Origin: Microbacterium neungamense | GTDB taxonomy: Bacteria > Actinomycetota > Actinomycetes > Actinomycetales > Microbacteriaceae | Assembly: GCF_024971095.1 (NCBI RefSeq) | Contig: NZ_CP069717.1 | Location: 806,001 to 870,000, forward strand | Direction: 5' to 3' | Length of the DNA: 64,000 bases | In this document: positions 46,093 through 57,174 of the stretch, piece after piece | Position numbering within the stretch: position 1 is the stretch's first letter | Layout of the letters: every line of letters starts with the position of its first letter | The notes under the pieces: generated by a model | Told to the model about the DNA's origin: nothing | The model's database searches: none | What the model saw: the letters and a program-made list of their open reading frames with translations, nothing else | Position numbers and translations under genes: made by a program

Positions 46093-47025
46093 ATGCTGGT
46101 CTGGCGTCGGGTCGTGCTCCCGGTCATCCTGCTCATCGTCCTCGGAGCCTGCGCCGCCGCGCTGGTGAAGATCGCCTTCTTCCCGGGCGCGGTCGAGGCC
46201 GCCGCGCCCGCTCCGGCCGGCGCCGTCACCGATCCGGTCATCCCGGTCGCCCGTGGGTCGATCGTCAACGAGCTGAGCCTGCAGGGCAGCATCGCCCGCG
46301 ACGAGACCTACCCCGTCCGCAGCGAGATCGACGGCACCGTCACCGCCGTGCACGTCGGCGAGGGGGCGACGGTCGCCGCCGGCCAGGTGCTGTTCACGGT
46401 CAGCCAGGAGCATCCGAAGAAGCGGACCCTCGACATCGTCGCCCCGGAGGCCGGAGAGGTCAGCGAGCTCGCTGTCGTGAAGGGGCAGACCCTCACGATC
46501 GGCGCCGACCTGTACCGTCTCGCGCCCGCCCGGCATCACGTGCTCGCCACGGTCGAGCCGGAACAGCTGTACCGGCTGGTGCACGCCCCCGGCGAAGCCA
46601 CCGTCACGATCGCCGGCGGGCCCGCCCCGTTCGCCTGTACCGGCGTCCGCGTGCAGATCGCCGAGGACGGCACCGCCAGCGTGCGCTGCGCCGTACCCGC
46701 CGAACAGACCGTGTTCGCCGGACTCCCGGCGACCCTCGACCTCGCTCTCGGCAAGGTGGACGACGCGCTGGTGATCCCGGTGACCGCGGTCAAGGGCGGC
46801 GCCGGCACCGGCACCGTGTGGGTCGACGCCGGCGACGGCTCCGAACCCGAGGAGCGCGCGGTGCGGCTCGGCATCAACGACGGTCGGCAGGTGGAGGTCG
46901 TCGAGGGGCTGGCGGAGGGCGACAGCATCCGCCAGTACGTGCCCGGCTTCGCCGCGCCGGTCGAGGAGATGTGCTACCCGGACGGTGCGGGCGGCGAGTT
47001 CTGCGAGAGCGGGACCAGCTGGTGA
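46093..47025 (+). CDS. Efflux transporter periplasmic-adaptor-type protein (MacA/HlyD-like)
   Basis: 310 residues. A signal-anchor helix (WRRVVLPVILLIVLGACAAA) is followed by a barrel-sandwich (lipoyl-like) domain, YPVRSEIDGTVTAVHVGEGA, and a beta-barrel. It links an ABC permease to the cell surface. The ATG at 46093 is preferred for its good ribosome site GGAAAGG; GTG at 46072 is the alternative and TAGGCT at 46045-46050 the likely -10. The ATPase starts inside its stop (GTGA). A Gram-positive form lacking an outer-membrane channel. Confidence 0.83.
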   Translation: MLVWRRVVLPVILLIVLGACAAALVKIAFFPGAVEAAAPAPAGAVTDPVIPVARGSIVNELSLQGSIARDETYPVRSEIDGTVTAVHVGEGATVAAGQVLFTVSQEHPKKRTLDIVAPEAGEVSELAVVKGQTLTIGADLYRLAPARHHVLATVEPEQLYRLVHAPGEATVTIAGGPAPFACTGVRVQIAEDGTASVRCAVPAEQTVFAGLPATLDLALGKVDDALVIPVTAVKGGAGTGTVWVDAGDGSEPEERAVRLGINDGRQVEVVEGLAEGDSIRQYVPGFAAPVEEMCYPDGAGGEFCESGTSW

Positions 47026-47789
47026 CCCTCGTCGCACTCGAGGACGTCACCAAGAGCGTCCGGCTCCCCGACGACAGCCTGCTCGAGATCCTCCGCGGCG
47101 TGTCGCTGCAGGTCGCCGCCGGCGACCACGTGTCGATCGTGGGCCGCTCCGGCTCCGGCAAGTCCACGCTGCTGAACATCCTCGGCATGCTGGACGCACC
47201 GACCACCGGCAGCGTCTCCTTCGAGGGCCGCGAGGTGCGGCGGATGCGGGCGGGCCGGCTCGACCGGCTGCGCGGCGCCAACGTGGGCTTCGTGTTCCAG
47301 CAGTTCAACCTGCTGCCTGGACGCACCGCCCTGGATAACGTCATGATGCCGCTGGGCCACGCCCGAGGCCGGCTGTTCTGGAACCGCCGCCGGATCGCCG
47401 CCGACATGCTGGAACGGGTCGGACTGGGCCACCGTGTCGACCAGATCGCCGACCGACTCTCCGGCGGCGAGCAGCAGCGCGTCGCGATCGCGCGTGCCCT
47501 GGTCCGCCGTCCCGTGCTCATCCTCGCCGACGAGCCCACCGGCGCACTGGACATCGACACCGGCGCGACCGTGATGGCGCTGCTGGACGAGGTCGCCACC
47601 GAGACCGACGCGGCCCTGGTCACCATCACCCACGATCTCCACGTCGCGGCACGGGCGCGGCGGCACTACCGGCTGGACGCCGGCGTCCTGGCGCCCGCCG
47701 ACCTGCGCCGCGCGTTCGAGGCCTCGACGCTGCAGCACACGCCGCTTGCGGCATCCGTCCCCTCCGCCGACGGGGAGCTGATCGCATGA
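47022..47789 (+). CDS. ABC transporter ATP-binding protein (MacB/LolD type)
   Basis: 255 residues. VSIVGRSGSGKSTLLNILG (Walker A), GFVFQQFNLLPGRTALDNV (Q-loop), RLSGGEQQRVAIARAL (signature), LILADEPTGALDIDTG (Walker B) and TITHDLHVAAR (H-loop). The close match to the LolD/MacB ATPase layout, with a C-terminal extension of ~35 residues, indicates an efflux or lipoprotein-type exporter. GTG start overlaps the adaptor stop; it overlaps the permease by 4 bases. Confidence 0.92.
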   Translation: MTLVALEDVTKSVRLPDDSLLEILRGVSLQVAAGDHVSIVGRSGSGKSTLLNILGMLDAPTTGSVSFEGREVRRMRAGRLDRLRGANVGFVFQQFNLLPGRTALDNVMMPLGHARGRLFWNRRRIAADMLERVGLGHRVDQIADRLSGGEQQRVAIARALVRRPVLILADEPTGALDIDTGATVMALLDEVATETDAALVTITHDLHVAARARRHYRLDAGVLAPADLRRAFEASTLQHTPLAASVPSADGELIA

Positions 47790-49000
47790 CGGGCGTGCTC
47801 GGCGCGCTCGCGGACGCCTGGGCCGAGATCCGCGTGCACAAGATGCGGGTGCTGCTGAGCCTGATCGGCATCGCGGTGTCGGTGGCGGCGCTGACCGCAG
47901 TCGTGGCGATCACCGAGTACCAGCGTCAGGCGATGCTCGAGGAGTCCGACCGCTGGGGAGGGCGCGCGGCGACGATCGCGGTCGTCCCGATGGGCGGGGG
48001 AGAGCACGGGCCCGATCTGGAGGCCTTCCACGCCCACTTCCTCACTGTGGGCGAGCGCTACGGCTTCAGCCACGTCGCGCGCATCGCCGAGGGCATGCAG
48101 CTGCCGGTGCAGTCGTCCGAGGGCTTCAAGCTCACGCCGGTGCGGCTGATCGACCCGGGGTACGCCGTCATCCACCGCGACAAGCTGCTCGAAGGACGCG
48201 AGTTCCGCCCCGAGGACGTCGAGGCGATGGCGCCGCCGGCGATCATCAGCGAGCCGCTGTGGGAGCGGCTGGGCAGCGTGCCGCTGTCCCAGCACCCGAC
48301 GCTGACCATCGGCGGCGAGGGCGGCGGCACGTACCAGGTGGTCGGCGTGCGCCCGCGGCAGAACCCGTTCGACGAGCAGCCGAGCGTGGATCTGCTCTAC
48401 GACGCCTACCGGCTCCGCGTGGACGCGCTGCCGGAGGGCACGACGACCCGCTACGACATCTGGGTGCCGACGCCGCAGGCCGGGGCGATCGGACCGGTGC
48501 TGGCGATGGACCTGCGCGCCGGGCTGCCGGAGGGCACCGCGGTGGAGGTGCGGCGCAGCGACTGGGCCGCGCAGCCGGGGATGCTCGACTCCGTGCAGAT
48601 GGCGGAGACGATCATGGCGGGGGTCGCCGCGCTCATCCTCGCGCTCGGCGCGCTCAGCCTGATCAACATCCAGCTCGTCGCGATGCGCCAGCGCGTGCGG
48701 GAGATCGGCGTGCGCCGGGCGTTCGGCGCCACCGCCGGACGCGTGTTCACCACGGTGTTCCTGGAGAGCCTGGTGGCCACCACGGTCGCCGGCGTCGTCG
48801 GGATCGCGCTCGTCGTCGCGGTGCTGCGCTCGGGCTGGGTCACCGGGATGATGTTCCCCGCCCTCGTGGACGTCCCGCCGTTCCCGATGCGGGCGGCGCT
48901 GACCGGGCTGCTCGCCGCGGTCGTGGTGGGGGCGCTCGCCGGTCTCGTCCCGGCCCTGGTCGCGCTGCGGGTGAAGGTGATCGACGCGATCCGGTTCTGA
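47786..49000 (+). CDS. ABC transporter permease (MacB/FtsX type)
   Basis: 404 residues with one N-terminal helix (VLLSLIGIAVSVAALTAVVA), a ~220-residue extracytoplasmic MacB-PCD domain, and three C-terminal helices (from about residue 275). LVAMRQRVREIGVRRAFGAT is the FtsX-family coupling motif. It completes a tripartite efflux set with the adaptor and ATPase; the substrate is unknown. Convergent with RDD, whose stop lies 14 bases downstream within CCGGGT-CAG-ACCCGG, a possible shared hairpin. Confidence 0.92.
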   Translation: MTGVLGALADAWAEIRVHKMRVLLSLIGIAVSVAALTAVVAITEYQRQAMLEESDRWGGRAATIAVVPMGGGEHGPDLEAFHAHFLTVGERYGFSHVARIAEGMQLPVQSSEGFKLTPVRLIDPGYAVIHRDKLLEGREFRPEDVEAMAPPAIISEPLWERLGSVPLSQHPTLTIGGEGGGTYQVVGVRPRQNPFDEQPSVDLLYDAYRLRVDALPEGTTTRYDIWVPTPQAGAIGPVLAMDLRAGLPEGTAVEVRRSDWAAQPGMLDSVQMAETIMAGVAALILALGALSLINIQLVAMRQRVREIGVRRAFGATAGRVFTTVFLESLVATTVAGVVGIALVVAVLRSGWVTGMMFPALVDVPPFPMRAALTGLLAAVVVGALAGLVPALVALRVKVIDAIRF

Positions 49001-49013
49001 CGCGGATGCCGGG

Positions 49014-49823
49014 TCAGACCCGGATGCGGCGGCCGGTGAGCCGCTCGGCACGCTCGTCTGCGATCGCCAGGGCGCGCGCCTCGCGCTCACGGCGCAGCGC
49101 CGCCACGGCGTTCAGCAGCTGCTCCGGGGGCGCCGAGGGTAGCGGGGCGACGAACGGGGCGACCTCGACGGCCAGCTCGCGCGCGACCCGGTCGCGGGCG
49201 GTCGGCGTCATCCGCTCCGCGTTCGCGAGGAACTGCGACACGCGCCGCGCGAGCCGGTCCGGGAGCCGGGCGACGTCCGCGATCCCGGCCCAGTCGTACA
49301 GCGCCGGGGAGAGCACGGGGGCGTGCGGCACGAGGCGCGGCGTGCGCACCCGCTGCACGTAGGTGCCGGCGACAAGATCGCCCAGGCGCTGCGACCTCGG
49401 GGTGAGCGCGCCGGTGATGACGGCCAGGCCGCCGAAGGTGAAATAGATCTCGAGCACGCCCAGAAGCCCGCGGATGAAGCTGTGCCGGAACGTGATCGCC
49501 CCGCCGTCCACGCGCACGATCCGGCCGCCCACGATGAGCTTGCCGAGACTGCGCCCCCGCGTCGCCACCTCCACGGTGACCGGCAGCACCAGGAAGCTGA
49601 TCACGATCGCCGCGACGGTGAAGATCCGGAAGCCGTGCTCCCCGAGCAGCCCGAGATCGCCGAGCCACAGCTGCAGCATCACGAACGCGAGGAACACCAG
49701 GAACGCCAGGATCATGTCCACCAGCGCCCCCGCCGCGCGCAGCAGGAAGCCGACCGGCTGCACATCGATCGCGACGGCCTCGCCGGACAGGATCTCCTGC
49801 TCGTCGGCGATCGGCGTGGACAT
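49014..49823 (-). CDS. RDD family membrane protein
   Basis: 269 residues. RAAGALVDMILAFLVFLAFV begins the RDD domain, with the family's Arg and Asp; then IVISFLVLPVTVEVATRGRS, SLGKLIVGGRIVRVDGG and SQRLGDLVAGTYVQRV. Three hydrophobic helices. The cytoplasmic C-terminal ~110 residues are charged. RDD/SpoIIM pairs lie near MoxR-DUF58 operons in actinobacteria (Rv3694c-Rv3695 by memory). The start codon overlaps that of the divergent SpoIIM gene. No Shine-Dalgarno sequence is visible. Confidence 0.9.
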   Translation of the reverse strand: MSTPIADEQEILSGEAVAIDVQPVGFLLRAAGALVDMILAFLVFLAFVMLQLWLGDLGLLGEHGFRIFTVAAIVISFLVLPVTVEVATRGRSLGKLIVGGRIVRVDGGAITFRHSFIRGLLGVLEIYFTFGGLAVITGALTPRSQRLGDLVAGTYVQRVRTPRLVPHAPVLSPALYDWAGIADVARLPDRLARRVSQFLANAERMTPTARDRVARELAVEVAPFVAPLPSAPPEQLLNAVAALRREREARALAIADERAERLTGRRIRV

Positions 49824-50829
49824 GAGTACAGTAAATCAGGTGGATGCCGACGCGCTCAGCGACGCCCGCCGCCCCGAGTGGGAGCGGCTGGACGCTCTGA
49901 GCCGGGCGCATCGGCTGAACGGCGCGCAGGTGGACGAGCTCATCGTCCGGTACCGGGCGGCATCCGCCGATCTCGCCGAGCTGAAGACCTCGGTCGGCGA
50001 CTCGCCGCAGGGCGCCTACCTGTCCACGATCCTCGCCGCCGCCCGGCTGCGCCTCACCGGCGCCTCCGACAGCATCCTCACCCAGGCCACGCGATTCTTC
50101 GGATCCCAGCTCCCCGCCGCGCTCTACCGGGTGCGGTGGACCACGCTCGTCATCGCCCTCGCGTTCGTGCTGATCTGGGCCGTCACCGGCGCCTGGATCG
50201 CCGCGGACCCCGAACGGGTCGCGACCCTGGGCCCGCCGGACGTGCTCCAGCAGTACGCCGAGGAGGACTTCGTCGAGTACTACCAGCCCGCCGCCTCCTT
50301 CGCCGGGATGGTGTGGACCAACAACGCCTGGCTGGCGATGCAGTGCGTGCTCTTCGGCGTCAGCGGCGTGTGGCCGGTGTGGATGCTGGCGCAGAACGCC
50401 ATCGGCATCGGCGTCGCGACCGCCGTGATGGCCTCCTACGGCTACCTCGACGTGATGCTGCTGCACATCCTCCCGCACGGGATGCTCGAGCTGACCTGCC
50501 TGTTCGTGGCGGCCGCCGCCGGGCTGCACGTGTTCTGGGCGTGGGTCGCGCCCGGCCCGCGCACCCGCGGGGCGGCGCTGGCCGCAGAGGGGCGGGCGCT
50601 GGCCACCGTCGCGATAGGGCTGGTGTTCGCGCTCGGGCTGTCCGGCCTGGTCGAGGGCTTCGTCACCGGCTCGGCGCTGCCCTCGCCGGTCAAGCTCGTC
50701 ATCGGTGCGGCGGCCCTGGGCGCGTTCCTGTTCTACATGCTCGTGACCGGTCGACGAGCGGTGCGCCGGGGCGAGAGCGGCGACCTCGTCGAGTACGAGG
50801 CGGGCACGCCCACCCTCGTGGCGGGCTGA
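49822..50829 (+). CDS. Stage II sporulation protein M (SpoIIM/DUF95) family membrane protein
   Basis: 335 residues from ATG 49822, or 329 from GTG 49840. The N-terminal ~100 residues are soluble and helical (ARRPEWERLDALSRAHRLNG). Then come about six helices, with GMVWTNNAWLAMQCVLFGVS and LLHILPHGMLELTCLFVAAA, the latter carrying the H-x-x-x-E pattern of the family. In non-sporulating actinobacteria it is of unknown role, often with RDD and MoxR genes. It converges with aquaporin over a hairpin terminator. Confidence 0.9.
   Translation: MSTVNQVDADALSDARRPEWERLDALSRAHRLNGAQVDELIVRYRAASADLAELKTSVGDSPQGAYLSTILAAARLRLTGASDSILTQATRFFGSQLPAALYRVRWTTLVIALAFVLIWAVTGAWIAADPERVATLGPPDVLQQYAEEDFVEYYQPAASFAGMVWTNNAWLAMQCVLFGVSGVWPVWMLAQNAIGIGVATAVMASYGYLDVMLLHILPHGMLELTCLFVAAAAGLHVFWAWVAPGPRTRGAALAAEGRALATVAIGLVFALGLSGLVEGFVTGSALPSPVKLVIGAAALGAFLFYMLVTGRRAVRRGESGDLVEYEAGTPTLVAG
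49826..49832. promoter_or_regulatory. Overlapping divergent -10 elements TACAGT/TACTGT
   Basis: TACAGTA reads TACAGT on plus and TACTGT on minus. On minus it sits 3-4 bases... near the ATG at 49823 and on plus 8 bases before GTG 49840. The close spacing suggests both genes start as leaderless or nearly leaderless transcripts, and that GTG 49840 may be the SpoIIM start. Confidence 0.35.
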
Positions 50830-50834
50830 CTCCG

Positions 50835-50861
50835 TGCCGGGCCGACCTTCTCGGCCAGGCA
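50835..50861. terminator. Hairpin between convergent SpoIIM and aquaporin genes
   Basis: TGCC-g-GGCCGA, loop CCTTC, TCGGCC-a-GGCA: a 6-bp stem extended by 4 bp across an internal mismatch. It is symmetrical, so it could terminate both strands; no T-run follows, as is usual in this group. Confidence 0.55.
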
Positions 50862-50871
50862 GGGATCGCGG

Positions 50872-51648
50872 TCAGCGCCCGGTGGGGGAGCGGCCGTCGA
50901 ACAGCGCCCGGTAGGCGTACCCGGCGAGCATCGCGCCGACCACCGGGAACACCAGGAACACCCACAGCTGCGACAGCGGGCCCATGCCGCCGTAGATCGC
51001 GGTGGCGATCGAGCGCGCCGGGTTGACCGAGGCGCCGTCGACCGGGATCGCGACCAGGTGGATCACCGTCAGCGCGAGGCCGATCACCAGCCCCGCGAAG
51101 CGGGTGGACCGCTCCGGATGCGTGGTGCCGAGCACCACGAAGAGGAGCAGGCCGGTGAGGATCAGCTCGATCACCACCGCCGCGAGCATCCCGAACCCGC
51201 CGGGCGACTGCGCGTCCCAGCCGTTGCTGGCGAACCCGGCGTCCTGGGCGGCGGCGAGCCACGTCTCCGGACCGAACATCCCGACCAGCACCAGCAGGGT
51301 GGTCCCGACCACGCTGCCCACCAGTTGCGCGACCGCGTACGGGCCGACGTCGCGCCACGGGAAGCGGCCGGCCGCGGCCATCCCCAGGGTCACTGCCGGG
51401 TTGAAGTGGCCGCCCGAGACCGGCCCGAACGCGTACAGGCCCACGATCAGCGCCAGCCCGAACGCGACAGCGACGGCCAGGTACACGGTCGCCGTCGAGC
51501 CGGGCTCGGTGAAGCGGCTGGAGGCGAACAGGGCGGTGCCCACGCCGCCGAACACGAGGAGGAGGGCGCCGAACCCCTCCGCCGCGAGCCGGGCGCCCAG
51601 CGTCGGGGTGGAGACCGCGGTGCTGGTGCTGGTGGGGGAGTCGCTCAT
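50872..51648 (-). CDS. Aquaporin (MIP family, AqpZ-like)
   Basis: 258 residues, six helices and two half-helices. SGGHFNPAVTLGM and DGASVNPARSIAT carry the two NPA motifs; the Arg after the second NPA and a His-containing second loop (VIHLVAIPV) suit a water-selective pore. Starts at ATG 51648 with GAAGGACAGG upstream; longer in-frame starts enter the furA control region and lack support. Divergent from furA-katG, so a role in peroxide movement is conceivable but unproved. Confidence 0.93.
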   Translation of the reverse strand: MSDSPTSTSTAVSTPTLGARLAAEGFGALLLVFGGVGTALFASSRFTEPGSTATVYLAVAVAFGLALIVGLYAFGPVSGGHFNPAVTLGMAAAGRFPWRDVGPYAVAQLVGSVVGTTLLVLVGMFGPETWLAAAQDAGFASNGWDAQSPGGFGMLAAVVIELILTGLLLFVVLGTTHPERSTRFAGLVIGLALTVIHLVAIPVDGASVNPARSIATAIYGGMGPLSQLWVFLVFPVVGAMLAGYAYRALFDGRSPTGR

Positions 51649-51807
51649 GGGCCTGTCCTTCGGGAGACGCCGGCGGGACGTCGGGTGGGACGCCGGCTGC
51701 TGCTCCACATGATCCCGCGCCGGATGCCCGACGCGCACGCGGCACGCCGAGCGGTCCGGCCCGCCCGCGGACCACGACGCGCCACGACGCGCCACGACAC
51801 GCCGTTG

Positions 51808-51824
51808 TTTTGAAGAGTTCAAAA
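51808..51824. promoter_or_regulatory. Predicted FurA operator, TTTTGAA-GAG-TTCAAAA
   Basis: A perfect 7-bp inverted repeat with a 3-base spacer, strikingly AT-rich for this window, 11 bases before the furA start. Autoregulation of furA-katG by FurA at such palindromes is known in actinobacteria (family knowledge). Assignment to FurA is inference. Confidence 0.7.
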
Positions 51825-51835
51825 GAAGTGCGAAG

Positions 51836-54587
<2,752 letters not shown>

Positions 54588-54599
54588 TCTGCGCTCACC

Positions 54600-54632
54600 G
54601 GGACGGCCCTCGCCTCAGGCGGGGGCCGTCCC
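54600..54632 (+). terminator. Rho-independent-type hairpin after katG
   Basis: A 15-bp stem (one T-G wobble) with a 3-base TCA loop: GGGACGGCCCTCGCC / GGCGGGGGCCGTCCC. It starts 13 bases after the stop codon. No T-tract follows. One of the best hairpins in the window. Confidence 0.85.
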
Positions 54633-54713
54633 GCGTCTCCGGGCGCGGTGCCTCGGGCATCCGGCATCCGCCACGGGCGTCCGTCGTCGGGCATCCGTCC
54701 GTCGCGAGGCGCA

Positions 54714-54763
54714 GCGGATGCCGCGGAGCGGATGCCGCGGGCGGGGCCGGGCGGATGCCGCGG
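54714..54763. repeat. Three copies of GCGGATGCCGCGG in the katG-DUF58 gap
   Basis: Copies at 54714-54726, 54728-54740 and 54751-54763, within the 184-base convergent gap. Each centres on GGATGC, the hexamer that seems over-represented across the window. Confidence 0.8.
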
Positions 54764-54771
54764 GGCGGCGC

Positions 54772-56079
54772 TCAGAGCAGGCCGGCGGCCTTGAGCTCGA
54801 GGTAGCGGTCGGCGATCCGGGGCGGCAGGGTCTCGGGGTCGGCGGCGATCGCCTCCCCGCCGGCCCGGCGGATCGCGTCGGCGACGTTCTCGGCGTCGCG
54901 CAGCGTCCGCTCCGCCGCGGCCGCGAGGTACACCGCCTCGCGGGAGTCGCGCCGCCGCGCCAGTTCGCCGATCGCGTCGTCGGTCACCGAGCCGACCAGC
55001 ACCGTGGTCGCCCGCGACGCCCGGGGGAAGGCGCCGAGGAAACCGCGTGCGGACTCCGCGGCGTCTTGCGCCGTGAGCACCACGATCAGCGACGGGCGCG
55101 TGGTCAGCGTCCGGATCGCGGCGAACGCGCCGTGCCAGTCGGTGTCCACCAGCCGCGCGTGCACCGGCGCCATCGCGTCCGTGATCGCCGGGAGCAGGCC
55201 GGCGCCGTCCACGCCGGTGACCCGGCCGCGGGCGACCCGGTCGTACAGCAGCAGATGCACGTGGTCGCCGGCGCGCGCGGCGAGGGCGGACAGCAGCAGG
55301 GCCGCCTCGAGCGAGGCATCCAGCCGGGTGCCGTCGCCGACCCGGGCCGCGGCGGTGCGGCCGGTGTCGATCAGGATCACCACGTGCCGGTCGCGCTCCG
55401 GACGCCAGGTGCGCAGCATGGTGGTGCCGGCGCGCGCCGTGGCGCGCCAGTCGATCGAGCGCACATCGTCGCCGCGGACGTATTCGCGCAGCGAGTCGAA
55501 CTCGGTGCCCTGACCGCGCACCTGGATCGACGTGTTGCCGTCCAGCTCGCGCAGCCGCGCCAGCCGCGAGGGCAGGTGCTTGCGGGAGGTGAACGCCGGC
55601 AGCACCCGCAGCGCGCCCCGCACATCGTGCCGGGCCTGCCGGCCGGCGATGCCGAGGGGGCCGCGCGAGCGGACCACCACGAACGGGCTCTCCAGCTCCC
55701 CGCGCCGCCGCGGCAGCAGCGGGACCTCCACCCGCCGGCGCTCCCCGGGCGGCACCGTGATCGGCGTCCGCCGCTCCGGTGCGCCGGCGGTCGGCTGCCA
55801 CGCGTCCCGGAGCAGACCGCGCAGCATCCGCCGCCCCGTGTTCTGCACCGCCACGCTCACCGACACCGGCTCGCCCAGCCGCGCCCGGTTCGGCACCCGC
55901 CGGGTCACCACGAGCGCCCTCGGCGAGGCGGCCAGCGCCGCATCCGCCGCCGTCAGCGCTGCACACAGCAGCACCCACACGCCGAGCACCGCCCACGCGG
56001 GCACGCCGGCCGCGCTCAGCAGCACGACCGGGACGACGCCGAGCGCGAGGAGCAGCGGGAGCAGGCCGGTGACGAACAC
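54772..56079 (-). CDS. DUF58 family protein
   Basis: 435 residues. Two N-terminal helices (LLLALGVVPVVLLSAAGVPA and WAVLGVWVLLCAALTAADAA) precede an extracytoplasmic or membrane-near beta domain. The DUF58 core follows: EFDSLREYVRGDDVRSIDWR, the family signature, then a von Willebrand A-like region (HVVILIDTGRTAAARVGDG). GTG start directly abuts the MoxR stop. With MoxR it forms a chaperone-like pair of unknown client; in this operon it is likely tied to envelope or secreted-protein maturation. Confidence 0.9.
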   Translation of the reverse strand: MFVTGLLPLLLALGVVPVVLLSAAGVPAWAVLGVWVLLCAALTAADAALAASPRALVVTRRVPNRARLGEPVSVSVAVQNTGRRMLRGLLRDAWQPTAGAPERRTPITVPPGERRRVEVPLLPRRRGELESPFVVVRSRGPLGIAGRQARHDVRGALRVLPAFTSRKHLPSRLARLRELDGNTSIQVRGQGTEFDSLREYVRGDDVRSIDWRATARAGTTMLRTWRPERDRHVVILIDTGRTAAARVGDGTRLDASLEAALLLSALAARAGDHVHLLLYDRVARGRVTGVDGAGLLPAITDAMAPVHARLVDTDWHGAFAAIRTLTTRPSLIVVLTAQDAAESARGFLGAFPRASRATTVLVGSVTDDAIGELARRRDSREAVYLAAAAERTLRDAENVADAIRRAGGEAIAADPETLPPRIADRYLELKAAGLL

Positions 56080-57174
56080 CTAGATCGGCACCCGCGTCTG
56101 CTGGACGACCGCGTGCAGCACCGCATCCGGTGACACGCCCTCCATCTCGGCATCCGGACGGAGCTGGATGCGGTGCCGCCACACCGGCATGAGCATGGTC
56201 TGCACGTGATCCGGCGTCACGGCGGAGGAGGCGTTCAGCCACGCCCAGGCCTTCGCGGCGGCGAGCAGGGCGGTGGCCGCACGCGGGCTCGCGCCCAGCT
56301 CCACCGACGGCGACTGCCGTGTGGCGCGGGCGAGGTCGACGATGTAGCCGAGCACGTCGTCGGTGACCTGCACGCGCCCGGCGGCGTCCTGCGCGGCGCG
56401 GATCTCCTCGGCGGTGACCACGGACGCGATCCCGCTCAGGGCACGGGGCGAGAAGCCGCCGGCGTGCAGGCGTAGCACGCCGACCTCGGCGTCCCGTTCC
56501 GGCATCGCGACGACGAGCTTCATCAGGAAGCGGTCCAGCTGCGCCTCCGGCAGCGTGTACGTGCCCTCGTGCTCGACCGGGTTCTGCGTCGCGGCGACGA
56601 GGAACGGGTCCGGCAGGGGACGGCTGGTGCCGTCGGCGGAGACCTGGCGCTCCTCCATCGCCTCCAGCAGCGCGGCCTGCGTCTTCGGGGGCGTGCGGTT
56701 GATCTCGTCGGCGAGCAGGATGCTGGTGAACACCGGTCCCGGCCGGAACTCGAACTCGCCGGTCCGCGCGTCGTAGACGAGCGACCCGGTGACGTCGCCC
56801 GGCATCAGGTCGGGGGTAAACTGCACGCGCTTGGTGTCCAGGCCGAGGGCCCGGGCGAACGAGCGCACCACGAGGGTCTTCGCGACGCCGGGCACGCCCT
56901 CCAGCAGCACGTGGCCGCGGGCGAGGAGCGCCACCAGCAGGCCGGTCACGGTGCCCGCCTGCCCGATCACCGCCTTGTCCACCTCCGCGCGCACGCGGTG
57001 CATCGCCTGACGCAGCGCGTCGTCGGAGGGTGCCGATGCCGCCGAGGAGGCGGGGGCCGCGGATGCCGGGGCAGCCGCCGGCGGTGCGGATGCCGGACCC
57101 GGGGCGGGCGGTGCGGGCGGCGGCGCCGGAGCGCCGGCCGGGGGAGCGGCGGAAGGCTGGTTCGCGTCGGTCAC
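56080..57174 (-). CDS. MoxR-type AAA+ ATPase
   Basis: 364 residues. An Ala/Pro-rich disordered segment (about 7-50) precedes the AAA+ module: VLLEGVPGVAKTLVVRSFAR (Walker A, 93-100), PGPVFTSILLADEINRTPPK (Walker B, 155-160) and VAATQNPVEHEGTYTLPEAQ (sensor region). MoxR ATPases act with DUF58 proteins in assembling or maturing other proteins. GTG start overlaps the DUF4350 stop (GTGA). The order DUF58-MoxR-DUF4350-DUF4129 is conserved in actinobacteria. Confidence 0.93.
   Translation of the reverse strand: MTDANQPSAAPPAGAPAPPPAPPAPGPASAPPAAAPASAAPASSAASAPSDDALRQAMHRVRAEVDKAVIGQAGTVTGLLVALLARGHVLLEGVPGVAKTLVVRSFARALGLDTKRVQFTPDLMPGDVTGSLVYDARTGEFEFRPGPVFTSILLADEINRTPPKTQAALLEAMEERQVSADGTSRPLPDPFLVAATQNPVEHEGTYTLPEAQLDRFLMKLVVAMPERDAEVGVLRLHAGGFSPRALSGIASVVTAEEIRAAQDAAGRVQVTDDVLGYIVDLARATRQSPSVELGASPRAATALLAAAKAWAWLNASSAVTPDHVQTMLMPVWRHRIQLRPDAEMEGVSPDAVLHAVVQQTRVPI

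Noticed and set aside
49009..49023. CCGGGT-CAG-ACCCGG palindrome as a terminator
   Set aside because: Plausible for the convergent pair but short, and it contains the RDD stop codon; not strong enough to list separately.
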